The notes under the pieces are model-generated. The model was not told where the DNA came from. It was given only the letters and a program-made list of their open reading frames with translations, and did not search any database. This document shows positions 1 to 6,203 of a stretch of 17,166 nt of DNA, in pieces. Position numbers and translations under genes: made by a program. Numbering within the stretch: position 1 is the first letter of the stretch; each line of letters opens with the position of its first letter. Origin of the DNA: DAOUJI01 sp034422875 (GTDB lineage Bacteria; Chloroflexota; Dehalococcoidia; Lucifugimonadales; JAGWBF01); the NCBI GenBank assembly GCA_034422875.1, contig DAOUJI010000017.1:1-17166 (forward strand), in the 5' to 3' direction.

Positions 1-448
1 CGGCGCCTGAGAGGTTGGCCCCCTTCAGGTTCGCTTCCCCCAGCTTGGCCCCGTCCAGGCTGGCCGTTTCCAGGTCTGCGCCTGCCAGGTCGGCTCCTCG
101 CAGGTCGGCCCCAGCAAGATGGGCTCCTCTCAAATCGGCCCCGACAAGAACGGCTTTTTGGAGAATGGTGTTGGTGAGGTCGGCGTCGGTTATGACAGCG
201 TTGGCCAACCGCCCCATGCGGCAGCCTGAACGGCTCAGGTTCGCCTTGCTCAGGTTGGCTTCCACCAGGTGGATGCCGCTCAGGTCGGTGTCGCTCAGGT
301 CGGCGTAGCTGAGGTCGGCCCTGTTGAGCTTGTGGCTGCTCAGGCTGGCGCCCTTGAAGTCAAGGCGTTCGTTGGGGTTGTCCTGCCGCCACTGCTCGAT
401 GGCCGGAGCGCCCCGCAGGGCTAGCTGCATATGCTCGGTCTTAGACAC
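1..448 (-). CDS. Pentapeptide-repeat protein, 3' end cut by the window edge
   Basis: About 149 codons are visible; the gene runs off the left edge, so its C terminus is unknown. After an N-terminal segment of about 30 residues (acidic/aromatic, with E-Q-W-R-Q-D-N-P) the protein becomes a run of A(D/N)LxG-type pentapeptides (ADLSY, ADLSD, TDLSG, ADLRG, ADLAG and similar), the signature of a right-handed quadrilateral beta-helix. A short non-repeat stretch (CRMGRLANAV) interrupts the run near residue 80. The start is taken as GTG at 448: an in-frame TAA lies four codons upstream, and the only other early start is ATG at 430. No Shine-Dalgarno is present, and a -10-like TAAAAT ends 6 nt before the GTG, so the mRNA may be leaderless. 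No signal peptide is visible. Members of this superfamily have varied or unknown roles, and no specific function can be assigned. Confidence 0.85.
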   Translation of the reverse strand, partial: MSKTEHMQLALRGAPAIEQWRQDNPNERLDFKGASLSSHKLNRADLSYADLSDTDLSGIHLVEANLSKANLSRSGCRMGRLANAVITDADLTNTILQKAVLVGADLRGAHLAGADLRGADLAGADLETASLDGAKLGEANLKGANLSGA

Positions 449-454
449 GCAGAA

Positions 455-460
455 ATTTTA
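455..460 (-). promoter_or_regulatory. Candidate extended -10 (TGC TAAAAT) for the pentapeptide gene
   Basis: Read on the minus strand, TGC directly precedes TAAAAT (5/6 match to TATAAT). The hexamer ends 6 nt before the GTG start, so transcription would begin at or next to the start codon. The best -35-like hexamer (GTGACG) is 19 nt upstream and weak. Confidence 0.4.
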
Positions 461-488
461 GCACAGAGGGGGGCGGGGGCGTCACGCC

Positions 489-899
489 CTATCTCAGGAG
501 AGCTACGAATCCGGCTTGTTCGAAATGGCGGTCGTAAGCTAAGGCTTCCTTGACGTACCGTTCTTCCATCAATAGAAAACTTGCACAGTCGGTGACGCTC
601 CATTGTTGGTCCAATCGGCACGCGTATCGTGCGACAGCAGCCTCGAACTGGGCTCTTGTTTGTTCGACGACTTCCACATCGGGACTGGTCATCAAGGCTC
701 TCACTGTCTCAGCGGCAAGTCTGCGGTTGTATTCACCTCTTCCACTCATGGAAGTTAGTAATTCAACAAGGACCATATCAGTAGTCAGAATCTGGATGGG
801 TCCCATCTGTTCGGTAACCGCCTGTGCCTTTTCGTGTAATCCATCGCTGGGGTCCAGCGCAGCTATCCAATAGCCGGTGTCGGCGAAGACCACCCTCAC
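489..899 (-). CDS. PIN-domain ribonuclease (VapC-like toxin family)
   Basis: This 136-residue protein has the full set of PIN-domain acidic residues: Asp7 in FADTGYW, Glu46 in VLVEL, Asp104 in SVTDCASF and Asp123 in AYDRHFEQAGF. These normally hold Mg2+/Mn2+ for single-strand RNA cleavage. The length fits a stand-alone VapC-type toxin. The start is GTG at 899; GTG at 893 is an alternative, and no strong Shine-Dalgarno is seen. The gene begins 6 nt after the stop of the upstream TPR gene, so the two are almost certainly cotranscribed and perhaps translationally coupled. No separate small antitoxin gene sits between or beside them, so either the TPR protein plays that part or the PIN protein acts alone. 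Base composition is lower in G+C than the metabolic genes to the right, as in the TPR gene. PIN assignment is secure; toxin function is inferred. Confidence 0.85.
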   Translation of the reverse strand: MRVVFADTGYWIAALDPSDGLHEKAQAVTEQMGPIQILTTDMVLVELLTSMSGRGEYNRRLAAETVRALMTSPDVEVVEQTRAQFEAAVARYACRLDQQWSVTDCASFLLMEERYVKEALAYDRHFEQAGFVALLR

Positions 900-905
900 C
901 GTGGA

Positions 906-2309
906 TTATTCCTTTGGCCACCCATACAGATAATGTTTATAATTCTTTGCTCCATCGGACGGCAGGTCGTTCCAATCGACGTCAGGGCAAGATTCGTGGA
1001 CTTTATGGAATATCTCTAGGACTGAAGATGCTCCTGACATGGGCGGCACTTCTTCAATGCCCACCATCTCCCTAATGTCTTCGGGCAGCTTGATGTTGTT
1101 CTTCTGCTCGAAGTCCTCAACACTTTCGCACCAAGCCAGGAAGGCTTCTGATAGATTCATTCCCATGTTCCTGGCGGTCATCAAGTCCGGCTTAGCTCTT
1201 TCCCATTCGGACCTGTGGAGCCAGGCGATGCCGCGATTGGCAAATGCGGCCTTATCGGGTTTTAGACTCAACGCCTGATCGTAGTCTTGTATGGCGAGGT
1301 CAACGTCGCCTCTTTTAGAATGAGCAACACCTCGGACGGTATAAGCCTCGGCACAGTCTGGATCCAGGTCAAGTGCCTTGTTGAAGTCCTCTACGGAAGT
1401 ATCTAAATCGCCTTTGTCAATGTAAACCGCACCTCGAACAACGTAGACAAGTGCAATGCTCGGGTCCAGTCTCAGCGTCTTGTTGAGGTCCTCCAACGCA
1501 GTATCTAAATCACCTTTACTGCTGAAAGCCGCACTGCGAGCGAAATAGGCGTAGACATAACCGGGGTGGAGTGTCAGTGCCTTGGTATAGTCCTGGATGG
1601 CCCTGTCACAATCGCCCTTGGCTCCGTAAGAAGCACCTCGGTTGAAATAAGCATAGGCATTATCCGGTTCCAAGGACAACGCCTTGTCGTAGTCCATTAT
1701 GGCGTTGTCATGGTCTCCTTTTAGATAGTGAACAATTCCAATGTTGACATAGGATGCAGCATAGTCTGGAGCCAACTCCAGCGCTTGGTTGTAGTCATGG
1801 ATGGCCCGTGAATAAATTGATATGTTTCTGTAAGCATGGCCTCGGTACATGTAGACTCCGGTGTCCCCAAAGCCCAAGTCGATCGCCGTGCCGAAGTCTC
1901 TGATGGCGTTTTCATAGTCGCTTTTTCGGAAATAAGCAAAAGCGCGATTTCTATATGCGTTGCCGTAGTTTGGGTCCAACGTCAGGGTCTGTTGGTAGTC
2001 TTGTATTGCAAGGTCATACTCGCCTTGTTCGAGGTATGCGCGAGCGCGATTGAAATAGATTGTGGCATTGTCAGGGTCTAACCGTAGTGCCTGTTTGTAT
2101 TCCTGTATGGCGCTGGCGAAGTCCTTCTGGTCTAAATGGTCATTGGCTCGATTGTTGAGTACAGCTGCCTTGTCGGAGCTCGATTCACCTGATGTCGACG
2201 GAGCGGGTTCTTCCAACGGAAGACGCTTTGAGTCAATCGGACAAAATTGTTCGAGGAGTCCAGGATCTGAGAAGTCTGTGGGATGGTCGACCGGGATCGT
2301 AATTGCCAT
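906..2309 (-). CDS. TPR-repeat protein with a distinct C-terminal tail, paired with a PIN gene
   Basis: The 467-residue protein contains about ten consecutive 34-residue tetratricopeptide repeats from roughly residue 50 to 390, with typical spacing (Y-x-x-R-x-x-A/G-x... D/A-I-x-D-Y...A-L-x-L-x-P-D). TPRs form a superhelical scaffold for protein binding. The first 50 residues are Ser/Glu-rich and look disordered. The last 75 or so residues are not TPR: a helical segment followed by a short tail ending in D-W-N-D-L-P and Y-L-Y-G. No signal peptide or membrane segment is visible, so it is probably cytoplasmic. Start is ATG 2309 with a weak AGG about 9 nt upstream. G+C is low for the window: 45% in 1801-1860 against 68% in 13921-13980. 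The PIN gene follows after 6 nt, which suggests a binding or inhibitory role towards that nuclease; this is inference. Confidence 0.85.
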   Translation of the reverse strand: MAITIPVDHPTDFSDPGLLEQFCPIDSKRLPLEEPAPSTSGESSSDKAAVLNNRANDHLDQKDFASAIQEYKQALRLDPDNATIYFNRARAYLEQGEYDLAIQDYQQTLTLDPNYGNAYRNRAFAYFRKSDYENAIRDFGTAIDLGFGDTGVYMYRGHAYRNISIYSRAIHDYNQALELAPDYAASYVNIGIVHYLKGDHDNAIMDYDKALSLEPDNAYAYFNRGASYGAKGDCDRAIQDYTKALTLHPGYVYAYFARSAAFSSKGDLDTALEDLNKTLRLDPSIALVYVVRGAVYIDKGDLDTSVEDFNKALDLDPDCAEAYTVRGVAHSKRGDVDLAIQDYDQALSLKPDKAAFANRGIAWLHRSEWERAKPDLMTARNMGMNLSEAFLAWCESVEDFEQKNNIKLPEDIREMVGIEEVPPMSGASSVLEIFHKVHESCPDVDWNDLPSDGAKNYKHYLYGWPKE

Positions 2310-2351
2310 TGTCGTGACCTAACGCGTTGGGTATGGTCGCCTGATGTGAAA

Positions 2352-2380
2352 ATTGTACCATACGGCAGCATACCTCCGAA
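2352..2380 (-). promoter_or_regulatory. Candidate promoter of the TPR-PIN pair
   Basis: On the minus strand TGG-TACAAT (extended -10, hexamer at 2352-2357, 5/6 match) is preceded at 17 nt by TTCGGA (2375-2380), a weak -35. The predicted start of transcription lies about 36 nt before the TPR start codon and on the far side of the terminator at 2417-2446, so the TPR-PIN pair would be a separate transcription unit. Confidence 0.45.
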
Positions 2381-2410
2381 CCGAGCCAGCGATTCGGTTG
2401 GTGTGTAGAC

Positions 2411-2446
2411 AAAAGCAGAGGCCGACTCGCTATGGAGCCGGCCTCT
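2411..2446 (-). terminator. Rho-independent terminator behind the reductive-dehalogenase-like gene
   Basis: Arms 2417-2424 (AGAGGCCG) and 2439-2446 (CGGCCTCT) pair perfectly over 8 bp. After an A/C mismatch a further 3 bp (CTC/GAG) continue inside, closing a 6-nt loop. On the minus strand the hairpin is followed at once by GCTTTTG. It lies 27 nt beyond the stop codon at 2473. Confidence 0.75.
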
Positions 2447-2472
2447 CTGTGGTCACTTGGAATGGGAGGGGG

Positions 2473-3756
2473 TTAGGCTTCTTCGACGCCTCCTGGGGCG
2501 GTCATCGTCACACCGGACTTGGCGATCGTGATGTACTGGGACACCTTGTCCCTGAACTCCTGCAGGACAGCGTCGCCGTCGGTGTCGGAGGAGACCTCTC
2601 CGCTGGATATCTTATCCTTGAGGCCTTCGAAGAGGACGTCTTCCGACTTACCGTGGGGTATGTCGAAGAAAGCCCTGCCGAAGCTGGGGAGTTCGCCCGG
2701 AGCGAAGTACCCCATATCCCTGATGGAGTATCCCTCCAGCAGGTGAGTGCCCTTGCCGAGAACCTGTCCGGTGGCCACGTAGTGGTCCATCACCGCCGGG
2801 ACTCCGTAGCGTTGGACTGGGCAGGTCTTCATGCACACCGCACAGCCGTCGTACCGTGCCATGACGGGCCTGCAGCGCTTGTATATCAGCTTGTGCTTCT
2901 GGACTCCCCTCCACCATACCTTGTCGCGCATCAGCGCCCTGCCTGGGCATCGGTTGACGCACACCTGGCAGATGGAGCAGAAGGTGTGGAGACCGTAGTC
3001 AATGGGTTGGTCGTGGGTGATCTGAGCGTCGGTGGTGATGATCATCAACCGAGCCCTGGATCCAAAGTGGGGGGAGAGAAGCTGGCCGTTGGCTCCCAGC
3101 TGTCCCAGACCTGCTGCCACGAACATGGGGATGTAGACCCCGCTGTTGTCGTTTGGACTGTGAATCTGGGCGTGGTAGCCCAGACTCCGAATGTGCTCTG
3201 CGAGGTCAAACGCCACAGCGCCCATGATGCGGTACACGCTGTGATGCGGGCCCTCTGCGAACAGGCTGGGGGCCGTCTGTGTGGGCTCGTAGTCCTGCTC
3301 CCACGCCAAGCATAGGGCATGGGGGTACTTAATCCACTCGCGCTTGGAAGAAAACGCGTAGCGCATGTCGTAGGCTGTGAAACCGGCTTCGGCAAAGCCC
3401 AACTCGCGGGCCTTCAGCCGTATCTCTTCGGTTACGTCCTTGCCGTAGTTTGGCTCTACGGACGGTTGGATGTCTCCGCTGTTCTTGGCGGCCTCCACGA
3501 TGGGCTTGTTGAGCACGTCGTGAATCCGCCGGTCAGCGAGCTGGTCTTCCTTGTAGACTGTCCAGACCCACTCCCGGTCTGCGGTGTACTCGACCTGCTG
3601 GCTCTCGAGGGGATATTCCCTGGAATAGAAGTCCACCTCGGCGGGAAGTTGGACAATGCCGGGCTCGGTTTCTAACTCCTCTGGGACACTTATCGTGACG
3701 TCACTATCCCCATGTCTCCTTCCGGGACGGTTGACGGAATGGCCGACCTTCAGCAT
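2473..3756 (-). CDS. Reductive-dehalogenase-like double-[4Fe-4S] protein without Tat signal
   Basis: The 427-residue protein matches the catalytic core of the RdhA/QueG-type corrinoid iron-sulfur family. Residues 176-255 carry the expected A-x-x-IR-x-LGY, GLGxLGxxG, FGxRxRL and TTDxxxxxDxPIDYG blocks. Two ferredoxin-type cysteine sets follow: C260-x2-C263-x2-C266-x3-C270-P, and C295 with C305-x2-C308-x3-C312-P. Respiratory RdhA proteins have an N-terminal Tat signal with twin Arg and a membrane partner RdhB. Here the N terminus has no hydrophobic segment and no rdhB-like small gene is nearby, so the protein is probably cytosolic and not part of a classical organohalide-respiration complex. 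The start ATG 3756 has an excellent GGAGGT (3762-3767) 5 nt upstream. It follows the TPP-enzyme gene by 154 nt but has its own good promoter and a terminator. Substrate is unknown; dehalogenation or another corrinoid reduction are both possible. Confidence 0.8.
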   Translation of the reverse strand: MLKVGHSVNRPGRRHGDSDVTISVPEELETEPGIVQLPAEVDFYSREYPLESQQVEYTADREWVWTVYKEDQLADRRIHDVLNKPIVEAAKNSGDIQPSVEPNYGKDVTEEIRLKARELGFAEAGFTAYDMRYAFSSKREWIKYPHALCLAWEQDYEPTQTAPSLFAEGPHHSVYRIMGAVAFDLAEHIRSLGYHAQIHSPNDNSGVYIPMFVAAGLGQLGANGQLLSPHFGSRARLMIITTDAQITHDQPIDYGLHTFCSICQVCVNRCPGRALMRDKVWWRGVQKHKLIYKRCRPVMARYDGCAVCMKTCPVQRYGVPAVMDHYVATGQVLGKGTHLLEGYSIRDMGYFAPGELPSFGRAFFDIPHGKSEDVLFEGLKDKISSGEVSSDTDGDAVLQEFRDKVSQYITIAKSGVTMTAPGGVEEA

Positions 3757-3836
3757 GTCTTACCTCCATGCGATACTGGGCTCTGTTTCTCGACGACGTC
3801 CAAGGACGCCAGGTACACCAAGCCCATGTTGCCCCT

Positions 3837-3865
3837 ATTGTCGGTTTGGCGACGCCTATTGTCAA
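3837..3865 (-). promoter_or_regulatory. Promoter of the reductive-dehalogenase-like gene
   Basis: Minus strand: perfect TTGACA (3860-3865), 17-nt spacer, GACAAT (3837-3842, 4/6 match to TATAAT). The predicted leader is about 75 nt. This lets the gene be transcribed apart from the upstream TPP-enzyme gene. Confidence 0.6.
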
Positions 3866-3910
3866 GCGAATTGGCGTTTGTAACGGTTTAAACTTTGGGG
3901 GGTTGTTCAA

Positions 3911-5599
3911 TCAGGAGCGTTGGGCAGTCTTCCGGGCCACCATTGCGTCGGCCAGGGGACTCTGGTGGGAGCCGATCACTACGTTCAGCAGTGACGGCTT
4001 CCTCGAATCCAAGGCACGTGTTACGGCTGGAGCTATCTCATCCCGCTTTTCGACGGTCTCGCCATGGCCTCCAAGCGTGGATACAAGCTGGTCATAGGCT
4101 ACATAGCGCAGATCGGTGTTGACGGCTCGTCCGTAGTAGGCCAGTTGGAAGTTCTTGTCGATGCCCCAGGTCGAGTCGTTTCCCAGGACTGTCGTGATGT
4201 CCAGATTGAACCTCACCGCCGTGTCGTATTCCATGACGTAGAACCCAATGGAGCCGTCGCCCATGAACAGGAACACGTTGGACTGGGGCCGGGCCAGCTT
4301 CGCGCCCAGGGCGTAGGGCAGGCCGCACCCGAGCTGGCTCAACGGGCCTAGCCGCATCCAATGTCCCAGTTTCCTGGCTTTCAGGTAGCATCGGCCCCAC
4401 TGTACGTAGTCTCCGCCGTCGATGATTATCACGTCGTCCTCTCTTATGAAAGGCTCGACCTCGGAGTAGACGCTGATAGGGTGCAGCGGAGTCTCCTCGC
4501 CGCTGAATGAGTCCAGATGATCCCTCCAGCCCCGGACGTCGGATTCCAGTTGCTCCAGCCAGGGCGAGATGTCTCCAGCCTTGGCGGCTTGGGCCCGTGC
4601 TTCCGCCAGCATCTGAGCGACGACTGCCTCAATGTCACCCTGGATTCCCAGGGACACTCCACGGTTCTTCCCGATCTCGTCGGGGGAAAGGTCCACCTGG
4701 ACGATTTTCGCTTCTGAGGAGAAATAGGGCGGTGAGCCGTAGCGATAGCGGTGGTCCAGGCGCTTTCCCAGGAGGACGACTACGTCGGCCTCCCTGAAAC
4801 GCCGTGCGGCCGCGTTCAAGGCGGCGTCCCCGTAGCCGAAGCACAGGGGATGGTCGTCGGAAATCATGCCCCTCGCTTGCTCCACGGTGAAGACGGGGAC
4901 TCCCATGTGTTCGATAAAGTCCCGAAGCGTGGATGGATTCAGGGAGTATCTGGCAGCGTTGGCCGCTACGACCACAGGCCGTTTTGCGTTCGACAGCAGT
5001 TCCACAGCCTGTTTCACCATATATGGGTCTCCCTGGGGCCTGCCTGGGCTTCTGTAGGCGGACGGCCCATGCCGAGGGAGGTCTTCTTCCGAACGTTCTT
5101 GCTCCTGGATGTCGATGGGCATGGTCAGGCATACCGGGCCGGGCCTTCCCGTCAACGCAGTCCTGAAGGCGGTGGCAGTCATGTCGGGAATGCGGCTGGC
5201 GTCGTGAATCAACCAAGCTCCCTTGGTCACAGGCGAAGCCAGGCTGACCTGGTCTATCTCCTGGAAGGCGTACATTCCCTTCTCGGGCAGCTCTGCGGAA
5301 CCCGTCAGAAGGATCACCGGTGACTCGGATGTGTAGATGTTGGGGAGGGCGGATATGGCGTTCGCAAAACCGGGGCCTCCCGTGACCAATACGACTCCAG
5401 GCCTGCCTGTTATCCTGGCCCAGCCGTCGGCCATGTGCATAGCGGCGGCCTCGTGCCTGGTGTCCACCAGCCTCATTCCCTCGTCGGCGCACGCGTCCAC
5501 GAGGGGCAGAATCGTGTCGCCGACTATCGTGAAGATGGTGTTTACACCCTCCATCTTGAGGGCGCGAAGCAGCACGTGGGAGCCAGTGAGTTTGGGCAT
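3911..5599 (-). CDS. Thiamine-diphosphate-dependent enzyme (acetolactate synthase / 2-hydroxyacyl-CoA lyase-like)
   Basis: The 562-residue protein has the three-domain build of the POX/ALS-type ThDP family. The N-terminal PYR domain carries the cofactor-activating Glu50 in RHEAAAMHMADGWAR. A central domain follows with the AANAARYS and LGKRLDHRY segments. The C-terminal PP domain has the ThDP/Mg motif GDGS...GND. Such enzymes make or break C-C bonds next to a carbonyl: acetolactate synthase, oxalyl-CoA decarboxylase, 2-hydroxyacyl-CoA lyase, benzaldehyde lyase. No regulatory small subunit (ilvN) or other branched-chain amino-acid genes are adjacent, which argues against the biosynthetic ALS. 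The start ATG 5599 is chosen over an upstream in-frame start at 5680 because AGGAGG lies 5 nt before it and the protein then begins in family fashion (M-P-K-L-T-G-S). The substrate cannot be fixed from sequence alone. Confidence 0.85.
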   Translation of the reverse strand: MPKLTGSHVLLRALKMEGVNTIFTIVGDTILPLVDACADEGMRLVDTRHEAAAMHMADGWARITGRPGVVLVTGGPGFANAISALPNIYTSESPVILLTGSAELPEKGMYAFQEIDQVSLASPVTKGAWLIHDASRIPDMTATAFRTALTGRPGPVCLTMPIDIQEQERSEEDLPRHGPSAYRSPGRPQGDPYMVKQAVELLSNAKRPVVVAANAARYSLNPSTLRDFIEHMGVPVFTVEQARGMISDDHPLCFGYGDAALNAAARRFREADVVVLLGKRLDHRYRYGSPPYFSSEAKIVQVDLSPDEIGKNRGVSLGIQGDIEAVVAQMLAEARAQAAKAGDISPWLEQLESDVRGWRDHLDSFSGEETPLHPISVYSEVEPFIREDDVIIIDGGDYVQWGRCYLKARKLGHWMRLGPLSQLGCGLPYALGAKLARPQSNVFLFMGDGSIGFYVMEYDTAVRFNLDITTVLGNDSTWGIDKNFQLAYYGRAVNTDLRYVAYDQLVSTLGGHGETVEKRDEIAPAVTRALDSRKPSLLNVVIGSHQSPLADAMVARKTAQRS

Positions 5600-5604
5600 C
5601 GGGT

Positions 5605-5610
5605 CCTCCT
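5605..5610 (-). promoter_or_regulatory. Ribosome binding site fixing the TPP-enzyme start
   Basis: AGGAGG on the minus strand, 5 nt upstream of ATG 5599. The longer frame beginning at 5680 has no such site and adds 27 residues unrelated to the family. Confidence 0.75.
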
Positions 5611-5617
5611 GACGTAT

Positions 5618-5642
5618 ATCTGTGCGACAGCCACAGATTATC
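5618..5642 (-). promoter_or_regulatory. Palindrome overlapping a -10 element ahead of the TPP-enzyme gene
   Basis: Perfect 7-bp arms ATCTGTG (5618-5624) and CACAGAT (5632-5638) are separated by 7 nt. On the minus strand a GATAAT -10-like hexamer (5637-5642) overlaps the outer arm, with TTGCGT (5659-5664) 16 nt further out as a weak -35. The palindrome would cover roughly -11 to +12, a usual place for a repressor operator. Only part of it would be in the RNA, so an RNA hairpin is the less likely reading. Confidence 0.4.
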
Positions 5643-5656
5643 ACCAGGGTATGCGG

Positions 5657-5690
5657 GAACGCAAAGACGCCAGGACGCAATGGCGCAATG
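5657..5690 (+). repeat. 34-nt repeat, copy 1 (direct), bordering the GxxExxY gene
   Basis: Built of GACGC/CGCAA-type subunits. It matches copy 2 (6115-6148) at 29 of 34 positions in direct orientation, and copy 3 (6167-6200) in inverse orientation at 26 of 34. It lies just beyond the stop of the GxxExxY gene and just ahead of the TPP-enzyme promoter. Confidence 0.75.
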
Positions 5691-5721
5691 CCGGGAACAT
5701 GCGAAATCCTTTTGTGAGTCG

Positions 5722-6102
5722 CTAAAGACCGTTGACGACCCGGTGGATGCCAGCTTTTATCATGCGCTCACCAAAGTTGATGACCATGCCCAGCTTCATG
5801 CCTGACAGCCGCAAATAAGTCAGAGTCTGGGCCTCGAATATAGGATTGTACTTGGAGGTTGACTTGCATTCTACGATCACTTTGCCGCCGACAACCAAGT
5901 CAATCCTCAACGGAGCAGATAGTTCGACTCCTTTATAGACCAAAGGCAACGCGACTTGTTGGGCTACGGCCAGTCCAGCTTGGCGCAATTCCCAGGCTAG
6001 CGCATCTTCATAGACGCTTTCCAATAGTCCGGGACCGCCGAGTGTTCGGTGGACTTCAAGGGCACAGCCGACGACCACTCGGCTGATTTCGTTTTCAGTC
6101 AT
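5722..6102 (-). CDS. GxxExxY family protein (PD-(D/E)XK nuclease-like)
   Basis: The 126-residue protein carries the name-giving motif G25-L-L-E28-S-V-Y31 after an N-terminal helix with GCALEVHRTLG. A nuclease-like core follows: Asp68 in RIDLVV, then E78-C-K80 in VIVECKS, and Gln92 in EAQTLTYLRLSG. This is the D...ExK pattern of the PD-(D/E)XK superfamily. The C terminus (INFG...KxGIHRVVN) is typical and the length is full. The function of the family is not established as far as I know. Start ATG 6102 has no Shine-Dalgarno; a TAACAT -10-like hexamer ends 6 nt before it, so translation may be leaderless. The gene is enclosed by repeats at 5657-5690, 6115-6148 and 6167-6200, and it separates modC from the TPP-enzyme gene. 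This suggests insertion as a unit between unrelated genes. Confidence 0.85.
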   Translation of the reverse strand: MTENEISRVVVGCALEVHRTLGGPGLLESVYEDALAWELRQAGLAVAQQVALPLVYKGVELSAPLRIDLVVGGKVIVECKSTSKYNPIFEAQTLTYLRLSGMKLGMVINFGERMIKAGIHRVVNGL

Positions 6103-6108
6103 GGAACG

Positions 6109-6138
6109 ATGTTAGAACGCCATGACGCCAAGACGCAA
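6109..6138 (-). promoter_or_regulatory. Candidate promoter of the GxxExxY gene, with the -35 inside the repeat
   Basis: Minus strand TTGCGT (6133-6138, inside repeat copy 2), 18-nt spacer, TAACAT (6109-6114, 4/6 match to TATAAT). The -10 ends 6 nt before ATG 6102, predicting a leaderless transcript. Both hexamers are imperfect. Confidence 0.3.
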
Positions 6139-6148
6139 TGGAGCAACG
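6115..6148 (+). repeat. 34-nt repeat, copy 2 (direct), upstream of the GxxExxY gene
   Basis: Same orientation as copy 1 with 5 mismatches in 34 nt, 424 nt after the end of copy 1. The 10-mer at 6119-6128 is the exact reverse complement of 6171-6180, and the 9-mer at 6133-6141 that of 6190-6198. Copies 2 and 3 therefore form an inverted pair. Confidence 0.75.
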
Positions 6149-6166
6149 TCAGCGACAACATAGACC

Positions 6167-6200
6167 CTTTGCGTCATGGCGTCCCTGCGCCATTGCGTTA
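6167..6200 (-). repeat. 34-nt repeat, copy 3 (inverted), next to the modC stop
   Basis: The reverse complement of this segment matches copy 1 at 26 of 34 positions. It begins 3 nt beyond the modC stop codon. With copy 2 it could fold into a long imperfect hairpin and might end modC transcription, although no T-run follows. Confidence 0.65.
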
Positions 6201-6203
6201 GAG

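Noticed and set aside
15..308. Plus-strand repetitive Ser/Ala/Arg-rich frame
   Set aside because: It is the complement of the pentapeptide repeats; the minus frame shows the A(D/N)LxG pattern.
2353..3315. A 320-codon open frame on the plus strand
   Set aside because: It lies opposite the reductive-dehalogenase-like gene, has no family-like motifs, and the minus-strand gene has clear Fe-S motifs, promoter, ribosome site and terminator.
3885..3892. GTTTAAAC palindrome after the TPP-enzyme gene
   Set aside because: An 8-bp palindrome is expected by chance and no partner feature supports a function.
4635..5492. A 285-codon minus-strand frame inside the TPP-enzyme gene
   Set aside because: Arg/Gly/Pro-rich shadow translation of the real frame, without recognisable domain.
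5600..5680. N-terminal extension of the TPP enzyme from 5680
   Set aside because: It would run through the palindrome, promoter and ribosome binding site, and the extra residues do not fit the family.
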